Source: Sphingomonas endophytica (lineage in GTDB: Bacteria > Pseudomonadota > Alphaproteobacteria > Sphingomonadales > Sphingomonadaceae). Taken from it: a DNA stretch of 59,716 bases. The position numbers and the translations under genes are program-made. Every line of letters starts with the position of its first letter. Positions within the stretch are counted from its first letter, which is position 1. Below are positions 17,315 to 26,092 of the stretch, in pieces. The stretch lies in the NCBI RefSeq assembly GCF_001476895.1, contig NZ_LDTB01000076.1:1-59716 (forward strand), given 5' to 3'. The notes below the pieces were generated by a model that saw nothing but the letters and a program-made list of their open reading frames with translations, did not search any database and had not been told where the DNA came from.

Positions 17315-18046
17315 TTACCTCGCGCCCATCCGGCACGCCACAATATCCGCGGGATCGGGTCGTCGCCCCGCCGCCCGGAACGTCGCCAGGTATCCGCCTG
17401 CCGAGCGCAACTCGCGGAACCCGACCTGCGCATATCCCACCGCCTCGAACTCGCAGCGCAGCAGGCGCGGCGGGGTGCCGTGGTTCTCGGTCGTGCGATC
17501 GGCATCGACCACCACGACCAGCCCGTCGCGGCGCAGCGACGGCCGCATCCGCCAGAGGAATTCGTAAGGCTGCGCGATCTCATGATACATGTGCACCATG
17601 AAGATCCGGTCGAAGCTGTTGGCCGGCAGCCGCGGATCGGCCGGCATCCCCAGCCGCACGCTGACATTGTCGAGCCGCTCGCGCGCGACGCGGTCCGCCA
17701 GCGCGTCGCGCACCGCCGGGACGATGTCCTCGGCCAGCACGCGTCCGTTCTTGCCGACCCGCGCGGCGAGGCGGATCGTGTAATAGCCCTCGCCCGCGCC
17801 CAGATCGGCGACGGTCATGCCCGGCCGGATATCGGCCAGGTCCATCACCCGCCCCGCCTCGCCCAGCCGGTCGCGCGCCTCCTCCGTCGACCAGCGCGGC
17901 GACACGATGCTGGCGATCGGGCGATCGGCGGCCGGGAACGGCCCCGGCTCCTTGGCCTGCCGCTTGATCAGCGGCTGCGACCCGTCGCACCCCGCCAGCA
18001 GCAGGACCGCCAGCGCCGTCAGCGCGAGGGGCGCGCGCGGCGGCAC
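17315..18046 (-). CDS. SAM-dependent methyltransferase with lipoprotein signal
   Basis: This 243-residue class I methyltransferase has the SAM-binding motif I VADLGAGEGYYT, the acidic motif II region (VLAEDIV) and a VVVVDADR strand. Unusually, the N-terminus is a lipoprotein signal: a hydrophobic stretch then the lipobox LLAGC (Cys about 19). It should be exported and lipidated although SAM is cytosolic. The GTG start at 18046 directly abuts the prfB stop (TAAGTG), so it is co-transcribed with release factor 2. It lacks the NPPY motif of PrmC, so it is not the RF glutamine methyltransferase. The substrate is unknown; secreted relatives are annotated widely in alphaproteobacteria. Confidence 0.82.
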   Translation of the reverse strand: MPPRAPLALTALAVLLLAGCDGSQPLIKRQAKEPGPFPAADRPIASIVSPRWSTEEARDRLGEAGRVMDLADIRPGMTVADLGAGEGYYTIRLAARVGKNGRVLAEDIVPAVRDALADRVARERLDNVSVRLGMPADPRLPANSFDRIFMVHMYHEIAQPYEFLWRMRPSLRRDGLVVVVDADRTTENHGTPPRLLRCEFEAVGYAQVGFRELRSAGGYLATFRAAGRRPDPADIVACRMGAR

Positions 18047-19174
18047 TTAGTCGACGTCTTCCACGACCACCGCCTCGCCGGTCACGCGCTGCGACAGCGC
18101 CGCCGCCATGAATTCGTCGAGGTCGCCGTCCAGTACGTCGCCCGGCGCCGTGCTGGTGGTGCCGGTGCGCAGGTCCTTCACCAGCTGATAGGGCTGGAGC
18201 ACATAGCTGCGGATCTGGTGGCCCCAGCCGATGTCGGTCTTGCTGGCGTTCTCGGCGTTCGCCGCCGCCTCGCGCTCCGCCAGCTCCCGCTCGTACAGGC
18301 GCGCGCGGAGCTGGTTGTACGCCTCGGCCTTGTTCTTGTGCTGCGACCGCTGGTTCTGGCACTGCACGACGATGCCGGTCGGCAGGTGCGTGATGCGCAC
18401 CGCGGAGTCGGTGGTGTTGATGTGCTGACCGCCCGCGCCCGATGCGCGATAGGTGTCGATGCGCAGTTCGCTCTCGTTGATCTCGACCTCGATATTGTCG
18501 TCGATCACCGGATAGACCCACACGCTTGAAAAGCTGGTGTGGCGGCGCGCGGCGGAATCATAGGGGCTGATCCGCACCAGCCGGTGCACGCCCGATTCCA
18601 CCTTGGCATAGCCGTACGCGTTCTCGCCCTTGATCAGCAGCGTCGCGCTCTTGATCCCGGCCTGCTCGCCCGCGTGGTAGTCGATCAGCTCGACCTTCAT
18701 GCCGCGCCGCTCGGCCCAGCGCGTGTACATGCGCTGCAGCATCCCGGCCCAGTCCTGGCTCTCTGTCCCGCCCGCGCCCGCGTTGATCTCCAGATAGGTG
18801 TCGTTGGCATCCGCCTCACCGGCCAGCAGCGCCTTCACCTTGTCGGCCTGCGCACGCTCGGCGAGCGTCTTGAGCGCCGCGACACCCTCGTCAGCCATTT
18901 CGGCGTCGCCCTCGGCCTCGGCCATCTCGATCAGCTCGGCGGTATCGGACAGTTCGCGCTCGATATCGCGGGTCGCGGTGATCGCCTCGTCCAGCCGGCG
19001 ACGCTCGCGCATGACCGCCTGCGCCTCCTTGGGGTTGTTCCACAGCGCCTGATCCTCGACGCGCGCGTTCAGCTCGTCCAGCCGCCGCAGCGCGCGATCC
19101 CAGTCGAGGAACCGGCGCAACAGCGCCAGCGCCTCGTTGATGCTATCGACATGGGCCTGCGCTTCGGCGCGCAT
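18047..19174 (-). CDS. prfB: Peptide chain release factor 2
   Basis: RF2 recognises UGA and UAA stop codons and triggers peptide release on the ribosome. The 375-residue protein shows the GGQ motif at 248-250 ([16 protein letters not shown]) and the stop-codon anticodon-like SPYD at 203-206 (SPF in E. coli). The frame runs uninterrupted through LRRFLDWD (D24), where E. coli has CTTTGAC. The programmed +1 frameshift that autoregulates prfB in most bacteria is therefore absent. mrcA lies upstream on the same strand, separated by a hairpin repeat, an arrangement typical of alphaproteobacteria. The lipobox methyltransferase follows without a gap. Confidence 0.96.
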   Translation of the reverse strand: MRAEAQAHVDSINEALALLRRFLDWDRALRRLDELNARVEDQALWNNPKEAQAVMRERRRLDEAITATRDIERELSDTAELIEMAEAEGDAEMADEGVAALKTLAERAQADKVKALLAGEADANDTYLEINAGAGGTESQDWAGMLQRMYTRWAERRGMKVELIDYHAGEQAGIKSATLLIKGENAYGYAKVESGVHRLVRISPYDSAARRHTSFSSVWVYPVIDDNIEVEINESELRIDTYRASGAGGQHINTTDSAVRITHLPTGIVVQCQNQRSQHKNKAEAYNQLRARLYERELAEREAAANAENASKTDIGWGHQIRSYVLQPYQLVKDLRTGTTSTAPGDVLDGDLDEFMAAALSQRVTGEAVVVEDVD

Positions 19175-19192
19175 AACATTACTCCAAGGTCA

Positions 19193-19275
19193 CGTCATTC
19201 CAGCGACTGCTGGAATCTCGTGCGGCACAAGCGTCGCTTCGTAACCGGGAGATCCCGGTTTGCGCCGGGATGACG
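19193..19275. repeat. Intergenic hairpin repeat, GTCATTCC family (copy 2, diverged)
   Basis: Between mrcA and prfB the sequence runs from CGTCATTCCAGC to GCGCCGGGATGACG. The ends are inverted copies, and inner GACTGCTGG / CCGGGAGATCCCGG palindromes resemble the copies at 5866 and 38263. Lying inside an apparent operon, it may modulate read-through or RNA stability. Confidence 0.65.
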
Positions 19276-19295
19276 AAAATTATTGAGACGACGAC

Positions 19296-21803
19296 TTAGT
19301 AGATGCCCCCCTGCCTCTGCAAGAAGTCGCTATCGTTCGCGGTCGCGCGCGTCGCGCTGGCGCTGGGACGCGCGCTGGGCGCGGCGGCGGGGCCGCCACG
19401 GCGGGCGCGGCGCGCCTCGCTCTGCGGCTTGAACGCTTCCCAGATCACGGCCGGCTTGGGATCGTTGTCGGTCGGGAAGGTGCCGAACACCGGGCGTCCC
19501 GACGCGCGGTCGATGCGCACCATGCGGATCCCCGGCGGCGCGCGGAACGGCAGCGCGGGCAGCCCCTCATAGGCCTTCAGCGCCCATTCCTTGAACACCG
19601 GCACCGCCACCGTCCCGCCCTGCGCATAGCCGCCCAGGCTGCGCGGGCTGTCGAAGCCCATGTAGAGCCCGGCGATCATCTGCGGCGTGCCGCCGATGAA
19701 CCACACGTCCGTCGGGCCGTTGTTGGTGCCGGTCTTGCCGAACATCGGGCGGTTCAGGTCGCGCAGGCCCGTCGCGGTGCCGCGCTGGATCACGCCCTCG
19801 GTGATATGCACCATCTGATAGGCGCTCATCGCGTCCAGCACCTGCCGCCCGCCGCTCTGCGGACGCGGCATCGCGCGCCCGTTCCAGTCGGGCAGGTTGC
19901 AGCCGTCGCACGCGCGCCAGTTCTCGGGCCAGATCACCGCGCCATGCCGGTCCTGCACCACGTCGATCAGCGACGGATCATGCCACCGCCCCCAGTTCGC
20001 GAGCACGCCGTACGCATTGACCATCTTCGTCACGGTCGTCTCGCCCGCGCCCAGCGCATAGGACAGGTACGGCGCATAATCGCCAACGCCCATCGCCTTG
20101 ATGAGCTTCACCACGCGCCCCATGCCGGTCTGCGCGGCGGTGCGGACCGTCATCAGGTTGCGCGACTGTTCGATGCCCCAGCGCATCGTGTGCGGCCCCG
20201 CCCCGCGCATGTTGCCGAAGTTGCGGAAGCATTTCCTGCCCAGCCGCGCGCCTTGATCGACGCAGAACGGGCCGTCGATGATGATCGACGCCGGGGTCAT
20301 GCCGTTCTCCAGCGCGGCGGAATAGACGATCGGCTTGATCGTCGAGCCGGGCTGGCGGAACGCCTGCGTCGCGCGGTTGAACGACTGGACGCTCGATTCG
20401 AATCCGCCCTGCATCGCCAGGATACGCCCGGTCGCGGGCTCCTGCACCACGAACCCGCCGGAGATGCGCGGGACCGAGCGCAGCGCGAAGCGCCCCGCCC
20501 CGGCGGGTGCCACCGCGATGATGTCACCCGGCTTGATCGCGGTGAAGGCGCTGGCGGTGCCGCCGCGCACCGGCATCTGCGCGGCGGCGCGCGCCATCGT
20601 GCCGGTCGATCCGTCCGCGAAGCCCAGCCGCCATGCGTCGCCCCCTCCGTCACTGGTCCGCGCGATCGCGATCGCCGCGCGCCAGTCGGCATAATCGAGC
20701 ATGATGTTGGTGCCGATCAACGGCCCCTGCCACGCCTCGCCGTCGATTTCGACATGCCTGAGCGGCCCCGACCAGCCACGCCCCGCGTCATACCGCAACA
20801 ACCCGTTGCGCAACGCCTCGGCGGCGTAACGCTGGATATCCTTGTCCAGCGAGGTGCGCACCCAAAGCCCGCCGCCATAGACGCTGTGCGGCCCGTCCTC
20901 GACCTGCTCGCCGAACTTGTCGATCAGCTGCCGGCGCACCTCCTCGACGAAATAGCCGCCGACGCGCTCGAACTTCGGCGTGCGCCGCGTGATCGCGCCG
21001 ATCGGCTCGGCGGCGGCGGCCCGCGCCTGGGCGGCGGTCACGAAGCCGTTGCTGACCATCTCGCGCAGCACATAATTGCGCCGGTCGAGCGCGCGCTGCG
21101 TGTCGCGGAACGGATCGTAATTGGACGGCCCCTTGGGCAGGATCGCCAGATAGGCGAGCTGCCCCAGCGTCAGCTCGCCCAGTTCCTTGTCGAAATAGGC
21201 GTGGCTCGCCGCCTCGACGCCATAGGCGTTGCGACCCAGGAAGATCTGGTTGAGATACAGTTCGATGATCTGCTGCTTGGTCAGCGTCTCCTCGATCTTG
21301 TACGCCAGCAACGCCTCGCGGATCTTGCGAGTCGGGGAATATTCGTTGCCGATCAGCAGGTTCTTGGCGACCTGCTGCGTGATCGTCGATCCGCCGCGCG
21401 CGCGCTGGCCGGTGCCGAACTTGCGCGCGTAATCGAACACCGCGCCCGCCAGCCCGGGGAAGTCGACACCGTGGTGCTCGAAAAAGGTCTTGTCCTCCGC
21501 CGCCAGGAACGCCTTCACCAGCAGCGGGGGATATTCGTTGTACGCCAGCTCGACGCGCCGTTCGCGCGCGTAGGTATAGATCGGCGTGCCGTCACTCCCG
21601 CGCACGTTGGTCGGCAGCGGCGGCTCATACGCCTTCAGCTTCTCGACCGACGGCAGGTCGCGCGCGAACACCAGCCAGAAGACGCCCAGCGCGACCGCGA
21701 GCAGCCCGAGCAGATAGACGCCCCAGCGCACCCACCACCGCCGCCAGAGCGCACGGGGCGAAAGGCGCCGGTCGGGCACGGCAACGGTCGGGTCGGAAGC
21801 CAT
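19296..21803 (-). CDS. mrcA: Penicillin-binding protein 1A (bifunctional transglycosylase/transpeptidase)
   Basis: This class A PBP polymerises and crosslinks peptidoglycan. An N-terminal cytoplasmic tail and one membrane anchor (WGVYLLGLLAVALGVFWLVF) precede the GT51 domain with EDKTFFEHHGVD and GGSTITQQVAKN. An OB-like insert follows, then the transpeptidase with the active-site serine in GSTIKP, SRN and KTGTNNGPTD. I prefer ATG 21803 (MASDPTVAVPD, 835 residues); the frame opens from a TTG at 21836 with no ribosome-binding site. It is upstream of prfB on the same strand, with sugE upstream of it. Confidence 0.93.
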   Translation of the reverse strand: MASDPTVAVPDRRLSPRALWRRWWVRWGVYLLGLLAVALGVFWLVFARDLPSVEKLKAYEPPLPTNVRGSDGTPIYTYARERRVELAYNEYPPLLVKAFLAAEDKTFFEHHGVDFPGLAGAVFDYARKFGTGQRARGGSTITQQVAKNLLIGNEYSPTRKIREALLAYKIEETLTKQQIIELYLNQIFLGRNAYGVEAASHAYFDKELGELTLGQLAYLAILPKGPSNYDPFRDTQRALDRRNYVLREMVSNGFVTAAQARAAAAEPIGAITRRTPKFERVGGYFVEEVRRQLIDKFGEQVEDGPHSVYGGGLWVRTSLDKDIQRYAAEALRNGLLRYDAGRGWSGPLRHVEIDGEAWQGPLIGTNIMLDYADWRAAIAIARTSDGGGDAWRLGFADGSTGTMARAAAQMPVRGGTASAFTAIKPGDIIAVAPAGAGRFALRSVPRISGGFVVQEPATGRILAMQGGFESSVQSFNRATQAFRQPGSTIKPIVYSAALENGMTPASIIIDGPFCVDQGARLGRKCFRNFGNMRGAGPHTMRWGIEQSRNLMTVRTAAQTGMGRVVKLIKAMGVGDYAPYLSYALGAGETTVTKMVNAYGVLANWGRWHDPSLIDVVQDRHGAVIWPENWRACDGCNLPDWNGRAMPRPQSGGRQVLDAMSAYQMVHITEGVIQRGTATGLRDLNRPMFGKTGTNNGPTDVWFIGGTPQMIAGLYMGFDSPRSLGGYAQGGTVAVPVFKEWALKAYEGLPALPFRAPPGIRMVRIDRASGRPVFGTFPTDNDPKPAVIWEAFKPQSEARRARRGGPAAAPSARPSASATRATANDSDFLQRQGGIY

Positions 21804-21849
21804 ATCGGGCCCAGCGTGTACGGTCTCACCCGTCAAACGGCAACGCCGG

Positions 21850-22170
21850 TCAGGCGCTTGCGAAGAACTTCGTGCCGACCACGCCGACGATGATGAGCGC
21901 GATGAACCCCATCTGCACCGGGTTCAGCTTCTCGCCGAACAGGATCACGCCGAAGATCGTGACGCCGACCGCACCCAGCCCGGTCCAGACCGCATAGGCC
22001 GTGCCCGCCGGCAGTCCGCGCATCGCCAGCGCCAGCAACCCCATGTTGACGAAGCTGAGCGTGATCGGCACCGCCGATGCGATCCAGCTTCCTTGCGTCG
22101 CTGCCCATTTCAGGCTCAGCGCCCAGACGATTTCGGTGATCACGGCGACGCCGAGGATGAGCCACGCCAT
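21850..22170 (-). CDS. sugE: SMR-family guanidinium/quaternary ammonium efflux protein (SugE)
   Basis: This 106-residue small multidrug resistance protein has four predicted membrane helices. It has the membrane-embedded Glu in the first helix (VITEIVWALSLKWA), the signature WTGLGAVG and a C-terminal GVVGTKFFAS. Family knowledge: SugE/Gdx subtype members export guanidinium or quaternary ammonium as antiparallel dimers. An AAGGAG ribosome-binding site precedes ATG 22170. I see no guanidine riboswitch in the 118-bp upstream gap. It ends 46 bp before mrcA on the same strand. Confidence 0.9.
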   Translation of the reverse strand: MAWLILGVAVITEIVWALSLKWAATQGSWIASAVPITLSFVNMGLLALAMRGLPAGTAYAVWTGLGAVGVTIFGVILFGEKLNPVQMGFIALIIVGVVGTKFFASA

Positions 22171-22288
22171 GTGGACATCTCCTTGATTGCGGGCTCGGAA
22201 CGGAGAAGCGCGGCAGCCGGAAACCCGTAAGAGGCGCGCGCGGCGGTGGCCGATACGGCCCCGAAGACGCCCTGTCCAGTCCGACCGC

Positions 22289-23305
22289 CTATCGCCGCCA
22301 TTCGTCCATCAGGAACAGCTTCACCTTCGCGGCCATGTCCGGCGTCATCTCGCCCAGCGCGCCGCGCGCCGTTGGCGGCAGATGCGCCACGGCGTCATGC
22401 CCGGCCCCGAACACATAATGGTCGAACCACGCACGCCACACCTCCCGCTCCCGCTCCGGCAGGTCGCGGATGTTCATGATCGCATGCATCAGCGTCTTGA
22501 ACGGCGACCCCTGCCAGTCGCGCCCGTGAAGCTCCCACCAGTAATTGACCAGCACGTTCACCGCATCCAGCGCCTCGACCTGATGCCACCACATATAGGG
22601 TATGTAGGCCGCGTCGCCCGGTTCCAGCTCGGCCTCCTGCGCCGTCGCCATCGCCTCGGCGAAGCGCGGGTAGCGCGCCAGGTCCGGATCGCGCAGGTCG
22701 ACCATGCTGACCGGCGGCCCCGCGAACGTGAAGTCGAACGGCCCGACATACAGGTTGCGGACCTGCTCGGGCGGAAAGAAGGTGAAGCGCCGGTGCCCGC
22801 CGACCACGACGGCCACATTTTCCGACATGTCGAAATGGGTGGAGACGGTGGCGCGGTTGCCGATCCACAGCCGCGCGACCGCGTCCTCGCCCGGCAGGTC
22901 GAGCACGTGATCGCGCGCGAAGTCGGGGCAGTGCTCGGACATCCGCACCGCGCCGGCATAGAAGCTCGGCGGCGCGGGCTCGTCCTTCGCCCGCAACAAC
23001 ACCTCCAGTACCTCGCGGAGCGGCGCCAGCCGCTGCTGGTAGTTCACCCCGCGCAGATCGTCCTGATACCAGAAGCGCCCCTTGATCTGCGGCGGTCCCA
23101 GAAAGGTCGTGACCGGCCGCCCGACATCCGTCGCGGCGATCGTCGCGCACAGCGCCTCCGCCGAACGGCACCCGGCCTGCACCGCCGGCCAGGCGCGCGC
23201 GACGCCGCGCAGGATCGCCGGGCGGCGCAGCGGCACGATCTGCTCCCGGAACGTCGCGCGATCGACATTCCGCCACTCGCGCACCGGGGCGAAGCTGTGC
23301 GTCAT
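22289..23305 (-). CDS. Cupin-8 (JmjC-like) domain protein
   Basis: A 338-residue member of the cupin-like 2-oxoglutarate/Fe(II) oxygenase family. Iron ligands are visible as the HxD in STHFDMSEN and a distal His in MWWHQVEALD, with WRNVDRATFREQIVPLRRP and RRFTFFPPEQ as family landmarks. Members hydroxylate proteins or small molecules. In sphingomonads they often accompany TBDR and halogenase genes, but this one stands apart. I chose ATG 23305; the frame is open to 23407, but the extra 34 residues look non-coding and run into the divergent YbhB promoter region. Substrate unknown. Confidence 0.82.
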   Translation of the reverse strand: MTHSFAPVREWRNVDRATFREQIVPLRRPAILRGVARAWPAVQAGCRSAEALCATIAATDVGRPVTTFLGPPQIKGRFWYQDDLRGVNYQQRLAPLREVLEVLLRAKDEPAPPSFYAGAVRMSEHCPDFARDHVLDLPGEDAVARLWIGNRATVSTHFDMSENVAVVVGGHRRFTFFPPEQVRNLYVGPFDFTFAGPPVSMVDLRDPDLARYPRFAEAMATAQEAELEPGDAAYIPYMWWHQVEALDAVNVLVNYWWELHGRDWQGSPFKTLMHAIMNIRDLPEREREVWRAWFDHYVFGAGHDAVAHLPPTARGALGEMTPDMAAKVKLFLMDEWRR

Positions 23306-23471
23306 CGGATGGTCCGGCTCCCGCGGGCCGGGCGATGTCGCGCGGCCATGGCCGGACGCGTAGATCATCGTCGCGGGCAAGTCGATGATCCCGCAAGGGA
23401 TTGTCACTCGTCAACTTTCGCCGGCAACCCCGCGCGCGCCCGGCGGTTCAGCCAGTCGAGGAGAAGCCGTG

Positions 23472-24092
23472 ATGCTCGAACATGTCCCCCATTGGCTGGG
23501 CAGCCTGTTGCACAATGTCCGCGCCGGTCATTCCAAGCTGGTGATCGTGCAGGAGGGCGTGGTCACGAACGATGCGCGGCTCGACCTGTCCAGCCTCGCG
23601 TTCGCGGACGGCGGGCGGCTGCCGCCGCGCTTCACCGCCGATGGCGAAGGGGTGTCGCCGCCGCTCAGCTGGTCGGGCGTGCCCGACGGGACGGCGGCGC
23701 TGGCGCTGATCGTCGAGGATCCCGACGCCCCGACGCCCAATCCGCTGGTCCATGCCGTCGTCTGGAACATCGCCCCCGACACCAACGGCCTGCCGGAGGG
23801 CGCGATCGCGGCGGACGGGCCCGGATCGTTCGACGGGTCGGACGTCGGACGCAACAGCTATCGACAGGAAGGCTGGCTGCCGCCCGATCCGCCGACCGGG
23901 CACGGCAGCCACGATTACGTGTTCCAGCTCTTCGCGCTCCGCGAGGCCGCGCCGCTCGACATCAATCCGGGGCGCAGCGAGGTGCTGGCGGCGATCCGTG
24001 GCGCGGTGTTGGCGGCCGGTATGCTGGTCGGCACCTATTCGCGCGGCGAGGAAGCGCCGGTCGGCCCCGCCGGCGCGGCGCAGACCGCGTGA
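23472..24092 (+). CDS. YbhB/YbcL-type PEBP-family protein
   Basis: This 206-residue protein is of the phosphatidylethanolamine-binding / Raf-kinase-inhibitor-like family. The ligand-pocket motifs are ALIVEDPDAP, HAVVWNI and GHGSHDYVFQLFAL. There is no signal peptide, so it is cytosolic. ATG 23472 has GAGGAG upstream; the frame extends to 23385 without support. The stop overlaps the GTG start of the DUF3429 gene by 4 bp, so the two are co-translated. Biochemical role unknown in bacteria. It is divergent from the cupin-8 gene. Confidence 0.88.
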   Translation: MLEHVPHWLGSLLHNVRAGHSKLVIVQEGVVTNDARLDLSSLAFADGGRLPPRFTADGEGVSPPLSWSGVPDGTAALALIVEDPDAPTPNPLVHAVVWNIAPDTNGLPEGAIAADGPGSFDGSDVGRNSYRQEGWLPPDPPTGHGSHDYVFQLFALREAAPLDINPGRSEVLAAIRGAVLAAGMLVGTYSRGEEAPVGPAGAAQTA

Positions 24093-24553
24093 CCGGCGAC
24101 GCTCCGCTGTTGCGGCGCCCGCCCCGCGCGCTGGGCGCGGCGGGACTGTTGCCGCAGGTGGCGTGCGTCGTCGTCGGGCTGCTCGCGCCCGCCTGGGGCG
24201 GCCATGCGGTGATCGCGGGCGGCGTCTATGCGGCGGTGATCCTGTCCTTCCTGGGCGGGATGTGGTGGATGCAGGCGCTCTGCCGGGGAGAGCCGCGATG
24301 GTGGCCCTATGGGCTGGCGGTCGTGCCCAGCCTGATCGCATGGGCGGCGCTGCTGCCGTGGCTGGCCGGATCGGCGGCGGGGCGCTGGCCGCTGGTGGCG
24401 CTGGCGGCGGCGTTGCTGGTCAGCCCGGCCGGCGACCGCTCGATCGGCTCGTTCGCGGGTGACGTGCCCGCATGGCGGCGGCTGCGCCACCTGTTGTCGG
24501 GCGGGCTCGGCGCGATGACGTTGTTGCTGGCGACCCTGCCCGCCGCCGCCTGA
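24089..24553 (+). CDS. DUF3429-family membrane protein
   Basis: A 154-residue protein with about five hydrophobic segments. The family landmarks are GGVYAAVILSFLGGMWWM and VVPSLIAWAALLPW. It starts at GTG 24089 inside the YbhB stop (GTGA overlap). The same frame is open far upstream on the plus strand, but that part is antisense to the cupin gene and is not coding. Function unknown. It ends 3 bp from the convergent deaminase gene. Confidence 0.8.
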   Translation: MTGDAPLLRRPPRALGAAGLLPQVACVVVGLLAPAWGGHAVIAGGVYAAVILSFLGGMWWMQALCRGEPRWWPYGLAVVPSLIAWAALLPWLAGSAAGRWPLVALAAALLVSPAGDRSIGSFAGDVPAWRRLRHLLSGGLGAMTLLLATLPAAA

Positions 24554-24556
24554 CCG

Positions 24557-25048
24557 CTACAGGTTCGCCTGTTCCTCGAACGACAGATCCGCGTCGGGCG
24601 GGTAATAGAGGCTGGCGCATTCGTCGCGCAGGCACCCGCCCTCGATCACGATATCCTCGCGATAGGCGTCGGCGATGAACGACAGGGTGTCGATGTGCTT
24701 CGCCTCGAAGTACATCGGATGCACGTCCTCGCGCCCCGCCCCGTACACGACGCGCCCGACCTTCGACCAGATCGACGCCATCGTGCACATCCCGCACGGC
24801 TGGAGCGTGGAATAGAGCGTCGCGCCGCGCAGCTCCAGTTCGCCGCTCGCCTCGCACCCGCGCCGGATCGCCATCATCTCGGCGTGCGCGGTGGCGTCGG
24901 GCAGTTCCTCGGTCTGGTTGCGCTCGGCGGCGATCACCCGGCCGTCGCGCACGATCACCGAGCCGAGCGGCGCGTCGGCCGGGTCGGAGCCCTTCGAGCG
25001 CGCCACCTCGATCGCAAGGCGCATCCAGCGTTCGTCGTCTTCGGTCAT
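24557..25048 (-). CDS. Nucleoside/guanine deaminase-like protein (CDA superfamily)
   Basis: A 163-residue zinc deaminase. The zinc site is HAE (DATAHAEMMAI) plus PCGMC (STLQPCGMCTMAS), with Glu as the proton shuttle. Length and the late GGCLRDECASLY segment fit the GuaD/TadA-like nucleoside deaminases, probably acting on guanine, cytosine or related bases; the exact base is not readable. It is the last gene of a three-gene minus-strand operon: its ATG overlaps the stop of the metallo-hydrolase by 4 bp (ATGA). Confidence 0.88.
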   Translation of the reverse strand: MTEDDERWMRLAIEVARSKGSDPADAPLGSVIVRDGRVIAAERNQTEELPDATAHAEMMAIRRGCEASGELELRGATLYSTLQPCGMCTMASIWSKVGRVVYGAGREDVHPMYFEAKHIDTLSFIADAYREDIVIEGGCLRDECASLYYPPDADLSFEEQANL

Positions 25049-26058
25049 CGCGCCTCAACGCCGCCGCGCGCCGATCGGTCCCGCAGGTCGTACACCGCAC
25101 CCGGTTCCCCCGCGACGAAGCGGTCGGCGGCGATCCCGGCGGCCGCGAGCGCCGTGGCCAGCCGCTCGCGCGGTTCCTCGCGCGGCTCGTCGGTCAGCTG
25201 GAACGTGCCCCAGTGGATGCCGACCGCGCGCGCGGCACCGACCTCGTCGAAGATCCGCACCGCCTCGTCCGGGTCGACATGCTGCGCCGCCATGAACCAG
25301 CGCGGGGCATAGGCGCCGATCGGGATCAGCGCCGCGTCGGGCGCGCCCAGCCGCGCGCGCACGTCCGCGAAGATCCGTCCGTCGCCATAAGCGGTGTCCC
25401 CCGCGAACCAGAGCGTGCCGGCCGGCGTGTCCAGATAATGCCCGCTCCACAACATCATGCGCGTATCGCTGGGCCAGCGGTTCGACCAGTGGATGGCGGG
25501 CGTCAGCGTGCTCGACACGCCGGGCGCCAGCGCCAGCCGCCGCCACCAGTCGCCCGCCACGCAGCGCGCCCCCGGCACGGCGCGGCGCACCACCACGTCA
25601 TTGCCCAGCGGCATCGCCATCAGCGGCGCATCGCGCGCGTGCAGGCGGCGGAGCGTCGCCACGTCCATATGGTCGTAATGCGCATGGCTGATCAGCACGA
25701 CATGGATCGGCGGCAGGTCATCGAAGGCGATGCCGGGCGCCGTCACGCGCTGCGGCCCGGCGAAGCGGAACGGGCTGGCGCGCCGCGACCAGACGGGATC
25801 GGTCAGGATGTTGACGCCCGCCGCCTGGATCAGCGTCGAGGCATGGCCGACCATCGTGACGCGCAGCCCGTCCACCGACGCCGCCGGCCGCGCCGGTGTC
25901 ACCGGCACCGATCGCGGCCATCGCGCCGCGCCGCCCGCCAGCTTCCAGCGCATGATCGCGCCAAGGCCGCGATCGGTGCCGGCCTGGCCGGGGTTGAAGA
26001 AGCGGGTGCCGTCGAAATGGTCGCCCGGCGGCCCCTGATAATATCGGTTGCGTGTCAT
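25045..26058 (-). CDS. MBL-fold hydrolase, NAPE-PLD-like
   Basis: This 337-residue metallo-beta-lactamase-fold enzyme has the zinc motif HAHYDH (SHAHYDHMDV), GDTAYG (metal Asp) and GIHWGTF (last His). The N-terminal RNRYYQGPPGDHFDGTRFFNPG-type segment and VGHASTLIQ are typical of N-acylphosphatidylethanolamine phospholipase D-like and L-ascorbate-lactonase-like members. ATG 26058 starts that conserved segment; the extra 59 upstream residues in frame are arginine-rich junk overlapping the preceding gene. It sits between the acyltransferase-like membrane protein (34 bp) and the deaminase (4-bp overlap). Substrate not established. Confidence 0.87.
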   Translation of the reverse strand: MTRNRYYQGPPGDHFDGTRFFNPGQAGTDRGLGAIMRWKLAGGAARWPRSVPVTPARPAASVDGLRVTMVGHASTLIQAAGVNILTDPVWSRRASPFRFAGPQRVTAPGIAFDDLPPIHVVLISHAHYDHMDVATLRRLHARDAPLMAMPLGNDVVVRRAVPGARCVAGDWWRRLALAPGVSSTLTPAIHWSNRWPSDTRMMLWSGHYLDTPAGTLWFAGDTAYGDGRIFADVRARLGAPDAALIPIGAYAPRWFMAAQHVDPDEAVRIFDEVGAARAVGIHWGTFQLTDEPREEPRERLATALAAAGIAADRFVAGEPGAVYDLRDRSARGGVEAR

Positions 26059-26092
26059 CGCCCCCTCCAACGCCGCAGCGCCGCTGCGGGGC

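Noticed and set aside
22171..22288. Guanidine riboswitch before sugE
   Set aside because: The upstream gap is only 118 bp and I could not find the conserved guanidine-I/II/III core; not supported.
22187..24088. Long plus-strand frame leading into the DUF3429 gene
   Set aside because: It is antisense to the cupin-8 gene and out of phase with YbhB; only the last 154 codons from GTG 24089 look like protein.
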